Part shown: positions 38,124 to 45,772 of the stretch, one piece after another
How the letters are laid out: every line of letters begins with the position of its first letter
Numbering within the stretch: position 1 is the first letter of the stretch
NCBI GenBank assembly: GCA_900545365.1
Contig: UQYL01000007.1
Location: forward strand, 1-60,190
From: an uncultured Dialister sp.
GTDB lineage: Bacteria; Bacillota; Negativicutes; Veillonellales; Dialisteraceae
Length of the DNA: 60,190 bases
Reading direction: 5' to 3'
Notes under the pieces: generated by a model
The model's input: only the letters and a program-made list of their open reading frames with translations
Databases searched by the model: none
Told to the model about the DNA's origin: nothing
Translations under genes and position numbers: made by a program

Positions 38124-39074
38124 GTGAAAGAATTCAAGACGATTAATGAACAAATCACATTGCTTCGTTCGAGAGGACTTGTGATCCCCGATGAAAGCAA
38201 GGCCTATCTGTATCTTCTCACGAACAATTATTACAATATCATTAATGGGTATAGTAAATATTTCCCAATGGATGGGGATAATTACACATCGGGAACAACC
38301 TTTGACGAGGTATGGCATCTTTATCTTTTTGATAAGGAACTGAAACAGGCATTCTTCGAGGCGATTCTTAATGCCGAAGCACATTTACGGGCTGTTTTCG
38401 CTCATCGTTTCGCAGAGATGTTCCCTTCCCCGTCGTATGCATATCTTCATACAGATTGTTATGACAATTCAAAGATCCTCTCTGTCGGCAGCACCATAGC
38501 CCGTATTTCGGGGCTGATCAACTACCAGAAGGAGATCCCCGGAACGAGCATTCGTCATTATTTCCATCAGTATCACAATGTTCCTATCTGGGTTCTGGTC
38601 AATCATATGGATTTCGGCACGCTTCGGTATATGCTGTCCTCTGTGCAGTCGGATCTGCAAAATGCAGTAGCAAAAGACATGCGCCATTTTATTGATGCGC
38701 ACATACCGGAAGCAGAAAAATTCGATCCCGAAACCATGCTGAGTTTTCTTGCAAATATCAACGATGTACGAAATGTATGCGCTCACAATAATCGACTCAT
38801 TGATTTTAAATGCCGACGCGACAGCCGATATTGGGCTCCCCTTCATGCACGATCCGGCATTACGAAGAATTCCGACAGACGTACTGTATATATGGTATTT
38901 CTCTCTCTCCAGTGCTTCTTAACGACAACGGAATACAGCACCCTGAATAATGCAATCCGTAAGAGGATGAATCGTCTCGGCAACTGTCTTGTCTCTATTT
39001 CCTTAGACGATGTTCTCTCTTTATTGGGCTTCCCTTTTAACTGGAATAGGATGCCAAAGCTTCTACAGGGCTAA
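38124..39074 (+). CDS. Abi_2/AbiF-like HEPN protein
   Basis: The 316-residue protein belongs to the Abi_2 (AbiD/AbiF) family: helical throughout, with INEQITLLRSRGLVIPDESKAYLYLLTNNYYNIINGY near the start and the conserved HEPN motif RNVCAH (Arg216-X4-His221) in NDVRNVCAHNNRL. A second Arg-X4-His (89-94, RAVFAH) is also present. HEPN proteins of this type are RNases that cause abortive infection. The GTG start follows directly on the terminator T tract of the upstream RNA, and its SD is inside the terminator hairpin, so synthesis needs read-through and melting. It lies right after the repressor, where lysogenic defence genes are common. Confidence 0.85.
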   Translation: MKEFKTINEQITLLRSRGLVIPDESKAYLYLLTNNYYNIINGYSKYFPMDGDNYTSGTTFDEVWHLYLFDKELKQAFFEAILNAEAHLRAVFAHRFAEMFPSPSYAYLHTDCYDNSKILSVGSTIARISGLINYQKEIPGTSIRHYFHQYHNVPIWVLVNHMDFGTLRYMLSSVQSDLQNAVAKDMRHFIDAHIPEAEKFDPETMLSFLANINDVRNVCAHNNRLIDFKCRRDSRYWAPLHARSGITKNSDRRTVYMVFLSLQCFLTTTEYSTLNNAIRKRMNRLGNCLVSISLDDVLSLLGFPFNWNRMPKLLQG

Positions 39075-39087
39075 AAAGCACCATCAT

Positions 39088-39116
39088 TTGACTTCATCCC
39101 CTATATCCCGTATCAT
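39088..39116 (+). promoter_or_regulatory. Rightward promoter of the 39,213 gene
   Basis: TTGACT (39088-39093) and TATCAT (39111-39116) are 17 bases apart. Confidence 0.7.
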
Positions 39117-39121
39117 GGGTT

Positions 39122-39200
39122 CAGAGTGAGCCGGGGCGTATTGCACAAACCGGACGAAGAAAGCCTTGATACGGAAACGTGTCAAGGCTTTTCTTTTTAT
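39122..39200 (+). ncRNA. Short leader RNA ending in a terminator before the secreted-protein gene
   Basis: AAGCCTTGATAC (39161-39172) pairs with GTGTCAAGGCTT (39179-39190) and is followed by TTCTTTTT. The SD (GGAGG) of the next gene lies only ten bases later. The promoter-RNA-terminator-SD order repeats the AbiF layout next door, so either this is an attenuator or a second small RNA. The first 40 nt show CCGG pairs at about 39,131 and 39,150 but no clear fold. Confidence 0.5.
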
Positions 39201-39212
39201 GGAGGTTCTATC

Positions 39213-39482
39213 ATGAAAAAGATTCTGATTTCCTGCGCCGTCGCGCTCGTGTCCGTTTTCCCCGCTTCCGCTTCCAATATGGGATACTACTATCCTTCAT
39301 TCAGCGGATATCTCTCTTCCTATGACCCTACAGCAGAAGAAATCGGCCGGTATATCGACGAATACGAGGAATATGTACGCGGCTGCCGGGAGGATATCGA
39401 AACGATCCTCCGCGCGAAGGAGCAGGCAGACTCGGAAGTAGAAATGGCACTCCAACAATACAAGATGTCCCACATGTATTGA
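39213..39482 (+). CDS. Small exported protein in the lysogeny block
   Basis: The 89-residue product starts at 39213 behind GGAGG. It has a clear signal peptide (KKILISCAVALVSVFPASAS, cleavage after ASA) and a mature part rich in Tyr and acidic residues with one long helix (TAEEIGRYIDEYEEYVRGCREDIE in two parts). It is probably periplasmic. A lysogenic conversion or surface-exclusion role is possible, but no family is recognised. Confidence 0.65.
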   Translation: MKKILISCAVALVSVFPASASNMGYYYPSFSGYLSSYDPTAEEIGRYIDEYEEYVRGCREDIETILRAKEQADSEVEMALQQYKMSHMY

Positions 39483-39633
39483 TGCAAAGTAAAAGGCCCT
39501 CTTATATCTGTGCATATTTTGCGCATTTTTGCACTCCAAAATAAAACTCTGTGCAAAATATCCATTTTTTGCACAGTTTGCTTTTCAACTATGCATGTTT
39601 CTTGTATTTTTGCACAGTTGTATGGAGGATGAA
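39483..39633 (+). promoter_or_regulatory. Operator-rich upstream region of the Fic gene
   Basis: CTGTGCAAAA (39549-39558) and TTTTGCACAG (39567-39576) form a perfect inverted repeat. TTTTTGCAC occurs again at 39526-39534 and TTTTTGCACAG at 39607-39617, just before the SD. The repeated half-sites suggest binding of a dimeric regulator, possibly Fic itself through its C-terminal winged helix. Confidence 0.65.
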
Positions 39634-40854
39634 ATGGCTTATAAAAATTTACTTTCTCTTTTTCATCAAAATGAATTGGAATGGGAAAATATGTATCAAA
39701 CTCTTTTTCATTTCCCCCTATCACGCCATATTGATATAAAAATCAAACAGTTTAACTCTCAAGCGGAACCGAATTCTGCATTTTTCTACTACACGGAAAA
39801 TATGGTGTTATGCCTGGAGGAAATCACAAAGAGTTACGCTGCTCTTGTGATTACCGAAAAAGAAATTCCTGGCGTTGCCATAGGGCAATTTACAAGAAAC
39901 TGCCTGATTGAGGAGATTCAGTCCAGCAACGACATCGAAGGTGTCCGCAGCACGCGTCGGGAAATCAGTTTGGCCATAGACGAGCAGAATGACCCAAAGA
40001 ACATGAAGAAGCTGCGCATGTGGAGTATCGTAAATAAATACGATAAACTGCTAAATCTGAATAATATCGCATTTAATACGAGTGACGATCTTCGAAAATT
40101 TTATGATGAATTTATCTTGGATGAAATCCGAAACAATGATCCGAAGGACATTCCCGACGGAAAGATTTTTCGCGCAGGATCAGTTGACGTAGATTCCCCT
40201 ACTGGAAAAGCCATTCACCGTGGAGTATATCCTGAGGAGAAAATCATTCGCTACATGAATACAGCCCTTGCTTTTCTGCATGATGAATCGATTCCCGCAT
40301 TGATTCGAATTTCCGCTTTTCATTATCTTTTTGGATATATTCACCCATTTTATGATGGGAATGGCCGCACATCCCGTTTTATTACATCGTATTATTTATC
40401 AAAGATTTTTGACCCTCTGGTCGCTATCCGACTATCTTTGACGATAAAAAAATCTCTTCGTGTATATTACAAATTGTTCGAGGAAACGAATGCCCACGGA
40501 AACCGTGGAGACTTGACGCCTTTTATTTCCGGCTTTCTGTGGCTGATTCTGAAGAGCATTACGCGTGTCAATGATCTGCTTCTGGATAAGAAAAAAATCC
40601 TGAAGACTTCCGCCAAAAAGCTAAAAAGCATCATCAGCGATGATAAGAAATATCGCATTTATTATATTTTGCTTCAGGCAGCTCTTTTTTCTCAGGAAGG
40701 CATTTCTCTTGAAGAATTAGAGAAAGTGACGGGCCTGAAGACCCGTACGCTGCGCTATAAAATTTCTTCTTTCCCTCCCGATCATGTCCTCGTCAATAAA
40801 TCACACAGGGCTCATCGGTATCGCCTTAATCTTAGTATTTTGCCTAAAGAATAA
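39634..40854 (+). CDS. Fic-family AMP-transferase with N-terminal inhibitory motif
   Basis: The 406-residue protein carries the complete Fic motif HPFYDGNGRTSR (237-248) with catalytic His237. The N-terminal helix carries the inhibitory motif SNDIEG (98-103, S/T-X3-E-G), which makes it a class II, self-inhibited Fic protein. The C-terminal third (about 300-406) ends in a winged-helix-like domain (ISLEELEKVTGLKTRTLRYKIS). It would transfer AMP to a Tyr, Ser or Thr of a target protein. The target is unknown. The ATG at 39634 has GGAGG upstream; an ATG 12 bases earlier is possible. Confidence 0.88.
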   Translation: MAYKNLLSLFHQNELEWENMYQTLFHFPLSRHIDIKIKQFNSQAEPNSAFFYYTENMVLCLEEITKSYAALVITEKEIPGVAIGQFTRNCLIEEIQSSNDIEGVRSTRREISLAIDEQNDPKNMKKLRMWSIVNKYDKLLNLNNIAFNTSDDLRKFYDEFILDEIRNNDPKDIPDGKIFRAGSVDVDSPTGKAIHRGVYPEEKIIRYMNTALAFLHDESIPALIRISAFHYLFGYIHPFYDGNGRTSRFITSYYLSKIFDPLVAIRLSLTIKKSLRVYYKLFEETNAHGNRGDLTPFISGFLWLILKSITRVNDLLLDKKKILKTSAKKLKSIISDDKKYRIYYILLQAALFSQEGISLEELEKVTGLKTRTLRYKISSFPPDHVLVNKSHRAHRYRLNLSILPKE

Positions 40855-40860
40855 TAAAAA

Positions 40861-40893
40861 GGCCCCACACATACGGCTAATATGCACGGGGCC
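40861..40893. terminator. Hairpin after the Fic gene
   Basis: GGCCCC (40861-40866) pairs with GGGGCC (40888-40893), just after the Fic stop. It has no T tract on the plus strand. Confidence 0.45.
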
Positions 40894-40942
40894 GGGCCGC
40901 CGGGATTGCCGTCCCGTCGGTCCATGTAACCTTCCTTACCAA

Positions 40943-40985
40943 GGGCTGATTACTCTTTCATTCTACCATAATCAGCCCCTTTTTA
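40943..40985. terminator. Intrinsic terminator upstream of the integrase gene
   Basis: GGGCTGATTA (40943-40952) pairs perfectly with TAATCAGCCC (40969-40978), followed by CTTTTT. It insulates the integrase gene from the lysogeny block. Confidence 0.8.
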
Positions 40986-41011
40986 CTCATGCCAAAGGAG
41001 GCTGATTTTTT

Positions 41012-42100
41012 ATGGCTCAGAAAAGAAAAATGCGTGCGGACGGCCGTTATGAAGCGACGGCGCGCGTGAACGGAAAGAAAAAGCATTTTTACGGGGCGAC
41101 CCGCGCGGAAGCGAAGCGAAAACGAGACGAGTATGTAGAGCTCATGGACCGCTGCCCGCTTGCGGAAAAGAGGATCACTCTCGCGGAGTGGTGCGAGGCG
41201 TGGGCAGAGAGTATCGGCCCGACTGTAGCCGCTTCCACGCAGACGAGCTACCGGGAGATGCTGCGCCGCCTCATCGTACGGGGCCCTCTCGGAGACGTGC
41301 TGCTCCATGAACTTCGCCCGGCGATGTTCCGCGCGTACTGGCAGCAGCTTCTTGACCGCGGCCTGTCTCCGCGCAGTGTCATCTACTGCCATACCGTATG
41401 CAGCATGGCATTGAAACAGGCTGTCCTGGACGGAGCAATTATCGCCAATCCTCTACAGGCTGTACGCCGTCCCCGTATGGTCAAAAAAGAAGTGCGTGCC
41501 ATGACGCGGGATCAACTGGATCGGATCATCGCCGCCGCGGAGGATCCTCTGTACCGGGATATCATCACTCTTGCGGCTCGCACGGGTCTCCGCAGAGAAG
41601 AGCTCCTCGGCCTCGCGTGGAAGTATGTGGATCTGGACCACGGCTTTCTGACCGTCGCGCAGACGGTGATCTGCACCGGCGGTACAGCGCGTATCGTGCA
41701 GTCCGCAAAAACAAAATCCAGCCTGCGAACGATCGCACTGGACGGAAAGGCGCTGGATGTTCTTCACGCCCGGCGCGCATCCTGTCTGCGGGCGAAGCTC
41801 GCCGATCCCGCCTATCAGGATCTGGATCTTGTCTTTGCGCGAGAAGACGGCACTCCTGTTCATCCGGACAGCGTGAGCCATTGGTTCCGCCGGTATGCGG
41901 ATTCCTGCGGCCTGCATGATTTTACGTTTCATTCTCTCCGCCACACTCATGCGACTCTCCTGATCCAGGCGGGCGTCAATTTCAAATCCGTACAGGCCCG
42001 GCTCGGGCACAGTACATTCAATACCACCATGGACACGTACGCCCACGTGACGAAATCTATGGAGGAAGAAGTCGTCAAGGTGATCGAAAAAACGATCTGA
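41012..42100 (+). CDS. int: Phage integrase (tyrosine recombinase)
   Basis: The 362-residue protein has an N-terminal AP2-like arm-binding domain (RYEATARVNGKKKHFYGATRAEAKRKRDEY in parts), a SAM-like core-binding domain (about 50-150) and the catalytic domain with TGLRREELLGL, HSLRHTHATLL and LGHSTFNTTMDTYAH (nucleophile Tyr). AAAGGAGG precedes the ATG. Its gene lies 110 bases from attR, so it is the enzyme for integration and excision at tRNA-Leu. Confidence 0.95.
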   Translation: MAQKRKMRADGRYEATARVNGKKKHFYGATRAEAKRKRDEYVELMDRCPLAEKRITLAEWCEAWAESIGPTVAASTQTSYREMLRRLIVRGPLGDVLLHELRPAMFRAYWQQLLDRGLSPRSVIYCHTVCSMALKQAVLDGAIIANPLQAVRRPRMVKKEVRAMTRDQLDRIIAAAEDPLYRDIITLAARTGLRREELLGLAWKYVDLDHGFLTVAQTVICTGGTARIVQSAKTKSSLRTIALDGKALDVLHARRASCLRAKLADPAYQDLDLVFAREDGTPVHPDSVSHWFRRYADSCGLHDFTFHSLRHTHATLLIQAGVNFKSVQARLGHSTFNTTMDTYAHVTKSMEEEVVKVIEKTI

Positions 42101-42138
42101 TGACCGTCTCAAATACACTGGTCGTCAAATGGTCGTCA
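42071..42138. promoter_or_regulatory. Candidate integrase arm-type sites, right end
   Basis: GTCGTCA occurs at 42071-42077, 42121-42127 and 42132-42138, all in the same direction and close to the attachment core. Related GTCGTA copies lie near the left end. Confidence 0.45.
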
Positions 42139-42165
42139 GACGCATTGGCGGAGAGAGAAAGCGAA

Positions 42166-42208
42166 AAAGACACCATCGGTGAAATTCCCGATGGTGTCTT
42201 TCCTTTTT
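42166..42208. terminator. Bidirectional terminator between int and tRNA-Leu
   Basis: AAAGACACCATCGG (42166-42179) pairs perfectly with CCGATGGTGTCTTT (42188-42201), with T tracts in both directions. It ends int rightward and the tRNA transcript leftward. Confidence 0.9.
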
Positions 42209-42209
42209 G

Positions 42210-42264
42210 TGGTGCCGGAGGCGGGACTTGAACCCGCACGAGGTTGCCCCCGTCAGATTTTGAG
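42210..42264. repeat. attR, right attachment site inside tRNA-Leu
   Basis: These 55 bases are identical to 1-55. They form the 3' part of the functional tRNA-Leu, including the anticodon loop edge and the encoded CCA. The phage copy therefore restores the tRNA upon integration. Confidence 0.93.
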
Positions 42265-42295
42265 TCTGATGCGTCTGCCATTCCGCCACTCCGGC
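42210..42295 (-). tRNA. tRNA-Leu (anticodon CAA)
   Basis: The 86-base gene folds as a class II tRNA with a variable arm. The acceptor stem is GCCGGAG with CTCCGGC, the anticodon loop is CTCAAAA (anticodon CAA, reading UUG), the T arm contains GGGTTCAAGTCCC, and CCA is encoded. It lies 42 bases after surE on the same strand and may be cotranscribed. Confidence 0.96.
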
Positions 42296-42337
42296 TTATT
42301 GCGCTGACGGACTTTATTTTATCACAGGCTTCTCCGG

Positions 42338-43108
42338 TCAGTCAATCTTTTCCGCGGCAATACGGCCGGCCGTTTCCAGCGCGCCGTGATCGGTTTGATC
42401 CCACCGGATGGGAGTCAGAGTGATCTTGCCCCGATGCGCCCAGTAGACGTCTTCGCTGGGCGAGGAGCTCTTCATCGGTTTCCCGGAGAGCCAGAAGCCC
42501 CGGTGGCCGGAAGGATCTTTGAGCTCCATGATCGCGTTGTCGTAATGCTGAAGGCCGAGCTTCGTCACTTTCAGATTTTTCCAGGAAATGTCCTCTGTCT
42601 TTGGAATATTGAGATTGAGGATGCCTTTGAAGTGTTTTTCCGCAAAGTACGTTTCGATCAGGGAACGCGCGAATTCCGCCGCTTTTTTCAGGAATTCCGG
42701 TTCTTTGGCCGTTTCCGCGGAGACGGCTAAGGAGGGAATGCCGAAGAAAACGCCTTCCATGGCCCCGGCGACGGTGCCGCTGTAGAGGCAGTCGCTTCCC
42801 GTATTGAATCCGTTATTGATACCGGACACGATAAGGTCAGGCCGGTCGTCCCGCAGCCAGTATTCGAGTCCCAGTTTGCAGCAGTCCGCCGTGGTGCCTG
42901 TGCAGGCATAGACAGTAATATTTTCTCCCCAGCTGTCTTTTTCCCACAGGCGCAGGTACTGCTGAAGGGTGAGCGAGCTGGAGCAGGAACTCCGCCCCCG
43001 GTGCGGCGCGATGACGGTGATGCGCGCCAGCCCTTCGAGGGCTTTTGCCATGGCACGGATGCCCGGCGCTTCGACGCCGTCATCATTGGTCAGGAAGATA
43101 TGCATCAT
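42338..43108 (-). CDS. surE: 5'/3'-nucleotidase SurE
   Basis: The 256-residue protein opens with MMHIFLTNDDGVEAPGI, where the DD pair and nearby Asn bind the metal, and contains APHRGRSSCSSSLT and LIVSGINNGFNTGSDCLYSGTVAGAMEG. SurE removes phosphate from nucleoside monophosphates under stress. Its ATG overlaps the stop of the preceding glycosyltransferase gene (ATGA), and it is the last gene of the guaB operon. Confidence 0.95.
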   Translation of the reverse strand: MMHIFLTNDDGVEAPGIRAMAKALEGLARITVIAPHRGRSSCSSSLTLQQYLRLWEKDSWGENITVYACTGTTADCCKLGLEYWLRDDRPDLIVSGINNGFNTGSDCLYSGTVAGAMEGVFFGIPSLAVSAETAKEPEFLKKAAEFARSLIETYFAEKHFKGILNLNIPKTEDISWKNLKVTKLGLQHYDNAIMELKDPSGHRGFWLSGKPMKSSSPSEDVYWAHRGKITLTPIRWDQTDHGALETAGRIAAEKID

Positions 43109-44364
43109 TGATCGATCTCTTTCTTTCTGGTAAGGGACGCATCCTGGAACTGGATGCCTCTCGTGTGGATGGTGTGCACCCATCCTTTTTTATGCCGGTC
43201 CAGGTAGCCCAGGAAAGTCACCGGTATCCAGGAATACATGAAGAGCGGATACAGGAGCCAATAGAACCAGATCTTTGCCGGCACTTTGATCTGCAGGAGC
43301 ACGATCAGCGGCAGGATGTACTGGAGCACGGTAATGACGGTCCAGAACTGCGACGGCAGAAGTTTGTCATTATAGAGGATCACCGTGAAGCAGGGATGGA
43401 AAATATTGATATAGGTCATCACTGCGTAGAAGGTGGAGAGAAGCAGGAAATAGTTCTGAAGGAGCTGCATGATGCCGTCGAGGATGCGGATGCTCCTGCG
43501 ACGGATACCTTCTTTCAACAGCTTCGGGATGTACCGCTCCGCGCAGTCGAACTGTCCCTGGGCCCAGCGTTTTCTCTGGCGGCAGGAAGCCATGAATCCG
43601 AGGGGCTTCTCGTCGTAGATGATCGCGTCGTGCACCCAGCAGGTGCGGATGCCATGGGTCAGGCACTTAATGGAAAATTCCATATCTTCCGTGAGGCATT
43701 CGCAGCCCCAGCCGTACTTCTCGATAACATCAGCGGCGATGCACATGCCCGTGCCGCCGAGAGCCGTGGAGAGGCCGATGTTGTATTTCCCCAGGTGCCA
43801 CAGGTGGTTCACCGTCCAGAAGGCGATGGCAAAGGTGCCCGATACCCACGTATCGGTGGGATTCTTGGCGGAGAGGTAGCCCTGAAGGACTTTCTGCCCT
43901 TTCAGCAGGCGGCTGTTCATTTCCAGGAGGAAATCCAGGTGTACCAGGTTGTCCGCGTCGAATACGCAGAAAGCGTCATACCCTTTGTTAAGGGCAAAGA
44001 TCTTCGGGAAAACCCAGTCCATGGCATAGCCCTTGCCGACAAGTTTTTTATTGAAGCGCTCGAAAACGTGAGCGCCCTTGTCTCTGGCGAGCTGAGCCGT
44101 GCCGTCCGTGCAGTTGTCCGCAATGACGTAGACGTCATAAAGTTCCTTCGGATATTTCAGGATTTTCAAATTGTCCAGAAGATCACCAAGCACCATTTCT
44201 TCATTGTGCGCCGGAATGACGATGGCGAATTTGTTTTTCGGCGTGAGGATTTTCTTTTCCTTCACATGCCAGGAGCCGAAAATTGCCAGCACAATGTAGT
44301 AGGTCGTGAAGAAGATCACGATCCACTGTACAGGAAGCATGATGATATCCAGTGTGTAATTCAT
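43105..44364 (-). CDS. Membrane glycosyltransferase, family 2
   Basis: The 419-residue protein has an N-terminal membrane helix (about 7-30), a GT-A domain with IVIPAHNEEMVLGDLLDNL, the metal-binding DAD (CVFDADNLV), TED and QRKRW (QxxRW) motifs, and three or four C-terminal membrane helices. These are the signatures of processive beta-glycosyltransferases of the BcsA/PgaC type. Substrate unknown. It is coupled to surE and follows pssA in the operon. Confidence 0.85.
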   Translation of the reverse strand: MNYTLDIIMLPVQWIVIFFTTYYIVLAIFGSWHVKEKKILTPKNKFAIVIPAHNEEMVLGDLLDNLKILKYPKELYDVYVIADNCTDGTAQLARDKGAHVFERFNKKLVGKGYAMDWVFPKIFALNKGYDAFCVFDADNLVHLDFLLEMNSRLLKGQKVLQGYLSAKNPTDTWVSGTFAIAFWTVNHLWHLGKYNIGLSTALGGTGMCIAADVIEKYGWGCECLTEDMEFSIKCLTHGIRTCWVHDAIIYDEKPLGFMASCRQRKRWAQGQFDCAERYIPKLLKEGIRRRSIRILDGIMQLLQNYFLLLSTFYAVMTYINIFHPCFTVILYNDKLLPSQFWTVITVLQYILPLIVLLQIKVPAKIWFYWLLYPLFMYSWIPVTFLGYLDRHKKGWVHTIHTRGIQFQDASLTRKKEIDQ

Positions 44365-44373
44365 AGGTCCGTA

Positions 44374-45081
44374 TTATCTCCCGCTGTGCATTCTGCGTCT
44401 GCGCTTGCGGAGCGCTTTGCGATGATTCTGCCAGGTATTGAGGATGCCGAAGAAAATGAATCCCAGGCAGAGCGCGGCGAACCATGCCGCCGGATGCAGG
44501 AATGTAAGAACGCCGAAAAGCGCCAGGCAGACCACGAGCGATTCCCAGTGAAGCTGATCCGCGCTGGCCCCCTTATTGTCAGGATAATGGATCTCGCTCA
44601 CCATGAGGAACGCCACGAGAAGGATGAGCGCGATGAGGACCGGCGGCCAGAGCACCGCACCGGACAGGATGTATCCCGCGGTGATCATTCCCGTCATCGG
44701 GCAGGGCAGGCCCTGGAAATAGCCGTGCACTTCATCGCTTTTCACATTGAAGCGTGCCAGCCGGAACGCGCAGGACACCGCCAGGAGCGCGCACGGAATG
44801 AGCGCCGCGAATCCGTAATCCCGGAGCTGGGACGCATAGAGCAGTGTCGCCGGAGCGATGCCGAAAGAAATGTCGTCGCACATGGAGTCCAGCTCGACGC
44901 CGAGCGGCCCCGTCGTGTGAAGCGCGCGGGCCGTGCGCCCGTCGAAGAAATCCGCCACCATGGCGATGAGGATCAGAATGGCTGCCGGCTCAAAATAGCC
45001 TTCCACCGACATGAAAATAGACAGCGCGCCGCAGAATGCATTCGTAGCGGTCACGGTATTGGCAATCCAGGATTTGTTCAA
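44374..45081 (-). CDS. pssA: CDP-diacylglycerol-serine O-phosphatidyltransferase
   Basis: The 235-residue membrane protein has the CDP-alcohol phosphatidyltransferase motif DGRTARALHTTGPLGVELD with the following SMCD (D-G-x2-A-R-x8-G-x3-D-x3-D). It makes phosphatidylserine, which the next enzyme of the operon decarboxylates to phosphatidylethanolamine. The psd stop and pssA start abut, which supports the pairing. Confidence 0.92.
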   Translation of the reverse strand: MNKSWIANTVTATNAFCGALSIFMSVEGYFEPAAILILIAMVADFFDGRTARALHTTGPLGVELDSMCDDISFGIAPATLLYASQLRDYGFAALIPCALLAVSCAFRLARFNVKSDEVHGYFQGLPCPMTGMITAGYILSGAVLWPPVLIALILLVAFLMVSEIHYPDNKGASADQLHWESLVVCLALFGVLTFLHPAAWFAALCLGFIFFGILNTWQNHRKALRKRRRRMHSGR

Positions 45082-45732
45082 TTATTTCAGCCTCCCTACG
45101 ATCGTAACGCCGCCGCAGACTTTATCTCCTTTTTTCACGAAGATATCCGCATCGCCCGGAATGTAGAGCTCCGTGCAGGAACCGAATTTGATCATGCCGT
45201 AGAGCTCGCCTTTCCGGATCTCCTGCCCGAGTTCCTTCCACAGCACGACGCGCCGCGCGAGGATCCCCGCGATCTGCACGACCAGCACAGACCGGTCTTT
45301 CCCGGTGATCCCAATGGCGCCTCTTTCATTTTCATAACCGACACCGTCCGTATAGGCGGGGCGGAACCGGCCCTGCGTATAGGACATGAGAGAAATCTTC
45401 CCCGCCATGGGCGCGCGGTTGGTATGCACGTTAAAAACAGAGAGAAATATGGTGATTTTATGGCATTTCTGCCCGAGGAAAAGGTCTTCGTCCACGCCGT
45501 CTTCTACGGCCATGACGGTACCGTCCGCCGGCGAGACAAGGATATCCTCTCCGTCGGGGATCTCTCTTTTCGGGCAGCGGAAAAAATAGGCGAAGTACAG
45601 CATCAGGACGAAAGGCACGACTGCCGCGTGATGCCATCCGGCGCACGCCAGGATCAGGGCCGCCGCGCCGGTCACCCCGATGAAGGGATACCCTTCCTGT
45701 ATAATCAGCGGTTTTGTTATGGCTCTGTCCAC
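45082..45732 (-). CDS. psd: Phosphatidylserine decarboxylase (short form)
   Basis: The 216-residue protein has an N-terminal hydrophobic hairpin (about 14-50), then LVSPADGTVMAVEDG and FLSVFNVHTNRAP. It ends with KFGSCTELYIP, where the Gly-Ser bond is cut to make the pyruvoyl group. It converts phosphatidylserine to phosphatidylethanolamine in the inner membrane. It probably starts at GTG with GGGAGG upstream. Confidence 0.92.
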   Translation of the reverse strand: MDRAITKPLIIQEGYPFIGVTGAAALILACAGWHHAAVVPFVLMLYFAYFFRCPKREIPDGEDILVSPADGTVMAVEDGVDEDLFLGQKCHKITIFLSVFNVHTNRAPMAGKISLMSYTQGRFRPAYTDGVGYENERGAIGITGKDRSVLVVQIAGILARRVVLWKELGQEIRKGELYGMIKFGSCTELYIPGDADIFVKKGDKVCGGVTIVGRLK

Positions 45733-45772
45733 CGGCCTTCCTCCCTTTCTGCCGCACTAAAAAACAGATCAG

